Shown piece by piece: positions 6,670 through 8,212 of a stretch of DNA of 8,212 nucleotides (positions are counted from its first letter, which is position 1; every line of letters starts with the position of its first letter). The notes beneath the pieces were generated by a model. The model ran no database searches, was not told the DNA's origin, and saw only the letters and a list, made by a program, of their open reading frames with translations. Origin of the DNA: Rhizobiaceae bacterium (GTDB lineage: Bacteria > Pseudomonadota > Alphaproteobacteria > Rhizobiales > Rhizobiaceae). The DNA lies in contig JACMIV010000056.1 in assembly GCA_014380965.1 (NCBI GenBank), positions 1 to 8,212 on the forward strand, read 5' to 3'. The position numbers and the translations under genes are program-made.

Positions 6670-7509
6670 ATGGACACGATGACCGAAATCAGGCGCACCT
6701 TCTTCGAGGAGTGCGCCGAGCAGCTGGTGGAGCTGGATCGGGGCCTCGCGGCCTTCGAGGGCGGCACTGCCGATACCGAGACCATCGGCATCGTCTACCG
6801 CGCGGTCCATTCGATCAAGGGCGGCGCCGGCGCCTTCGAGCTGAAGGATCTCGTCCGCTTCGCCCTCACCTTCGAAGGCGTGCTCAACGAAATCCGCGCC
6901 GACCGCCTCGCCCCCTCCCCCGAGGTCCTGGCACTTCTGCGCCGCGCCGAGACCGTGCTTGCCGAGATGGTTGCCGTCTGCCGCGATCGCGACGGCGTCT
7001 TCCGCGAACTGCGCAGCTTCATCCCCGGCGCCGCCGACGAGCCGTTCGAGCTTGCAGCCGCCTCGGCGCCGGAGGCCGAAACTGCCACCGCCGCAGAAGA
7101 CCTTGGCTTCACGCCCGTCTCGGTCGATTTCGGCTCGATGTTCGACGGCGGCGAAAAGCGCTTCCACATCGTCTTCAAGCCGCGTCCCGAGCTCTATGCC
7201 AACGCCAACGAGAGCGCCCGCCTGATCCGCGAGATGCTAGCGCTCGGCACCGGCGAGGTCGCCTGCGACACCGGCGCGATCCCGCCCCTCGACACGCTTG
7301 AGCCCGAGGGCGCCTACCTCGCCTGGACGATCGAGCTTGCGACCGAGAAGGGCGAGGGCGACATCCGCGAGATCTTCGACTTCGCCGAGTTCGACTGCGA
7401 CCTCGAGATCACCGCCCTCGAGGTGGAATTCCCCGAGGAGACGCCCGCCTTCGAGACCGACGATCCCGAAATGGCCGCGCTCTTCGCCCGTCTTCAGGCG
7501 GCAAGCTGA
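6670..7509 (+). CDS. cheA: CheA-like protein lacking the kinase half (Hpt/P1 and P2-like domains only)
   Basis: This 279-residue protein corresponds to the N-terminal part of rhizobial CheA. Residues about 1-105 form an Hpt (P1) domain with the phospho-acceptor His47 in AVHSIKGGAGAF. An acidic, Ala-rich linker follows (about 120-145). Residues about 163-255 (HIVFKPRPELYANANES, then WTIELATEKGEGDIREIFDFAEFDCDLEI) resemble the second domain of Sinorhizobium CheA. Typical CheA proteins are about 650-750 residues. The dimerisation (P3), ATPase (P4) and CheW-like (P5) domains are absent, and the gene ends cleanly with cheW starting on the last base of its stop. It therefore cannot autophosphorylate by itself. 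It may be phosphorylated by a separate catalytic CheA, act as a phosphorelay protein, or be a remnant. The start at 6670 has AGAGG 3 bp upstream and matches the usual N-terminus (MDxx-EI---FF-EC). Confidence 0.85.
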   Translation: MDTMTEIRRTFFEECAEQLVELDRGLAAFEGGTADTETIGIVYRAVHSIKGGAGAFELKDLVRFALTFEGVLNEIRADRLAPSPEVLALLRRAETVLAEMVAVCRDRDGVFRELRSFIPGAADEPFELAAASAPEAETATAAEDLGFTPVSVDFGSMFDGGEKRFHIVFKPRPELYANANESARLIREMLALGTGEVACDTGAIPPLDTLEPEGAYLAWTIELATEKGEGDIREIFDFAEFDCDLEITALEVEFPEETPAFETDDPEMAALFARLQAAS

Positions 7510-7982
7510 TGGCCGCCGCCCAGATGGAGAAGAAGGAGCGGGCCGAGATGCGCGAGCTGATCGCGTTCACGCTTGGCGAACAGGAATTCTGCGTCGACGT
7601 GCGCCAGGTGCGCGAGATCCGCGGCTATTCCGCGGCGACGCCGATGCCGCACGCGCCCTCTTTCGTGATCGGCGTCATCAACCTCCGCGGCACGGTGCTG
7701 CCCATCGTGGACCTTTCCGCCCGCCTCGGCTTCGGTACGGCGCGAAAGACTGTTCGCTCGGTCGTCATCGTCGTCGTCCTCCACGACCAGCTTGTCGGAC
7801 TTCTGGTGGACTCGGTCTCCGATATCCTGACCGTCTCCGACGACCAGTTCCAGCCGACCCCGAACATCGCCTCGGAACTTGCGCAGAGCTTCGTCCGCGG
7901 CGTGATGGCGCTCGAAGGGCGGATGATCTCGCTGATCGGCGTCGACTGCATCCTGCCCGCGGCGGTGGACGTCGCCGCCTGA
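7509..7982 (+). CDS. cheW: Chemotaxis coupling protein CheW
   Basis: CheW is a cytoplasmic adaptor that links methyl-accepting chemoreceptors to CheA in sensory arrays. The 157-residue protein is one CheW domain of normal length. Visible signatures are LIAFTLGEQEFCVDVRQVREIRG (17-39), the PMPHAPSFVIGVINLRGTVLPIVDLSARLG segment (45-74) with the conserved NLRG, the LVGLLVDSVSDILTV segment, and the final ALEGRMISLIGVDCIL. The ATG at 7509 shares one base with the stop of the cheA-like gene, which implies translational coupling. In-frame ATGs at 7524 and 7548 are alternatives. A 96-bp gap separates it from the next cheY, where cheR and cheB would sit in Sinorhizobium. Confidence 0.95.
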   Translation: MAAAQMEKKERAEMRELIAFTLGEQEFCVDVRQVREIRGYSAATPMPHAPSFVIGVINLRGTVLPIVDLSARLGFGTARKTVRSVVIVVVLHDQLVGLLVDSVSDILTVSDDQFQPTPNIASELAQSFVRGVMALEGRMISLIGVDCILPAAVDVAA

Positions 7983-8035
7983 GGGCGCGCGCTTTTCCTC
8001 CGAATGGCATGACGAGAACGAAAATACGACAGGCG

Positions 8036-8063
8036 GTCGCCGCAGCGACTTCGCCACGGCGAC
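8036..8063 (+). other. Inverted repeat just upstream of the cheY2 ribosome-binding site
   Basis: GTCGCCG (8036-8042) is the exact reverse complement of CGGCGAC (8057-8063), with a 14-nt loop. The right arm touches the GGGAG at 8064-8068 that serves as the likely ribosome-binding site of the following gene. It could form an mRNA hairpin that tunes translation or stability of cheY2. No T-tract follows, so it is not a terminator. Confidence 0.3.
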
Positions 8064-8078
8064 GGGAGACACGAAGGT

Positions 8079-8212
8079 ATGGCCTTCAAGGCACAGTTGA
8101 AAGTCCTGATCGTTGACGATCAGCGCACCAGCCGGATGCTGATCCGCGACGCGCTCGACCAGCTCGGCATCCAGCAGATCACGATGGCCGTCGACGGCGA
8201 GGAGGCGTTGAA
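8079..8212 (+). CDS. cheY: Chemotaxis response regulator CheY2-like, cut by window edge
   Basis: The first 44 residues of a receiver domain are visible, starting MAFKAQLKVLIVDDQRTSRMLIRDALDQLG. The acidic pair Asp13-Asp14 in VDDQ and the first helix are clear; the phospho-acceptor Asp lies beyond the window. The VDDQ-TSR--L-DAL-QLG pattern resembles rhizobial CheY2, the regulator that acts on the flagellar motor, more than CheY1 upstream. GGGAGA at 8064-8069 lies 9 bp before the ATG. It follows cheW by 96 bp on the same strand and is probably in the same operon. Confidence 0.88.
   Translation, partial: MAFKAQLKVLIVDDQRTSRMLIRDALDQLGIQQITMAVDGEEAL

Noticed and set aside
6639..7301. Plus-strand open frame overlapping the cheA-like gene in another frame
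   Set aside because: Its product is Arg/Pro-rich low-complexity sequence, a shadow of the Hpt-encoding frame.
7490..7515. Frameshift that would restore full-length CheA
   Set aside because: Downstream of 7509 the sequence encodes CheW from its own ATG. No P3, P4 or P5 motifs appear in the other frames, so a simple frameshift cannot explain the short protein.

Overview
The window looks like a high-GC alphaproteobacterial chromosome, most likely Hyphomicrobiales (Rhizobiales). This is inferred from three things: the ddlB-ftsQ-ftsA division cluster, a perfect CtrA-type site (TTAA-N7-TTAA) ahead of it, and chemotaxis proteins that resemble CheY1, CheA, CheW and CheY2 of Sinorhizobium and Agrobacterium. 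The genus cannot be named from the sequence alone.

Left part, minus strand (positions 1-2916): the end of a dcw (division and cell wall) cluster. It is transcribed right to left as ddlB (D-Ala-D-Ala ligase), ftsQ (divisome membrane protein) and ftsA (actin-like FtsZ anchor, cut by the window edge). The genes overlap by a few bases and look translationally coupled. A 370-bp divergent intergenic region follows (2917-3286). It carries the CtrA-type box 58-72 bp upstream of ddlB.

Middle part, plus strand (3287-5927): three tightly packed genes for TadE/TadG-like proteins. The first is a membrane-anchored TadG-like protein with a von Willebrand A domain and an intact MIDAS motif. The other two are small pseudopilin-like TadE-family proteins. 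They probably form a pilus-associated or envelope complex. No other tad/cpa genes (ATPase, secretin, prepilin peptidase, Flp) are present.

Right part, plus strand (6136-8212): chemotaxis genes in the order cheY1-like, a CheA-like gene, cheW, and cheY2-like (cut by the window edge). The CheA-like protein is the main surprise. It has the N-terminal Hpt (P1) domain with its phospho-acceptor His and the following rhizobial-type P2-like domain, but it stops at 279 residues. The dimerisation, ATPase and CheW-like domains are absent, and cheW begins on the last base of its stop codon. The cheR and cheB genes that separate cheW from cheY2 in Sinorhizobium are also missing here. The locus may encode a split CheA whose catalytic half lies elsewhere, a phosphorelay Hpt protein, or a decayed kinase.
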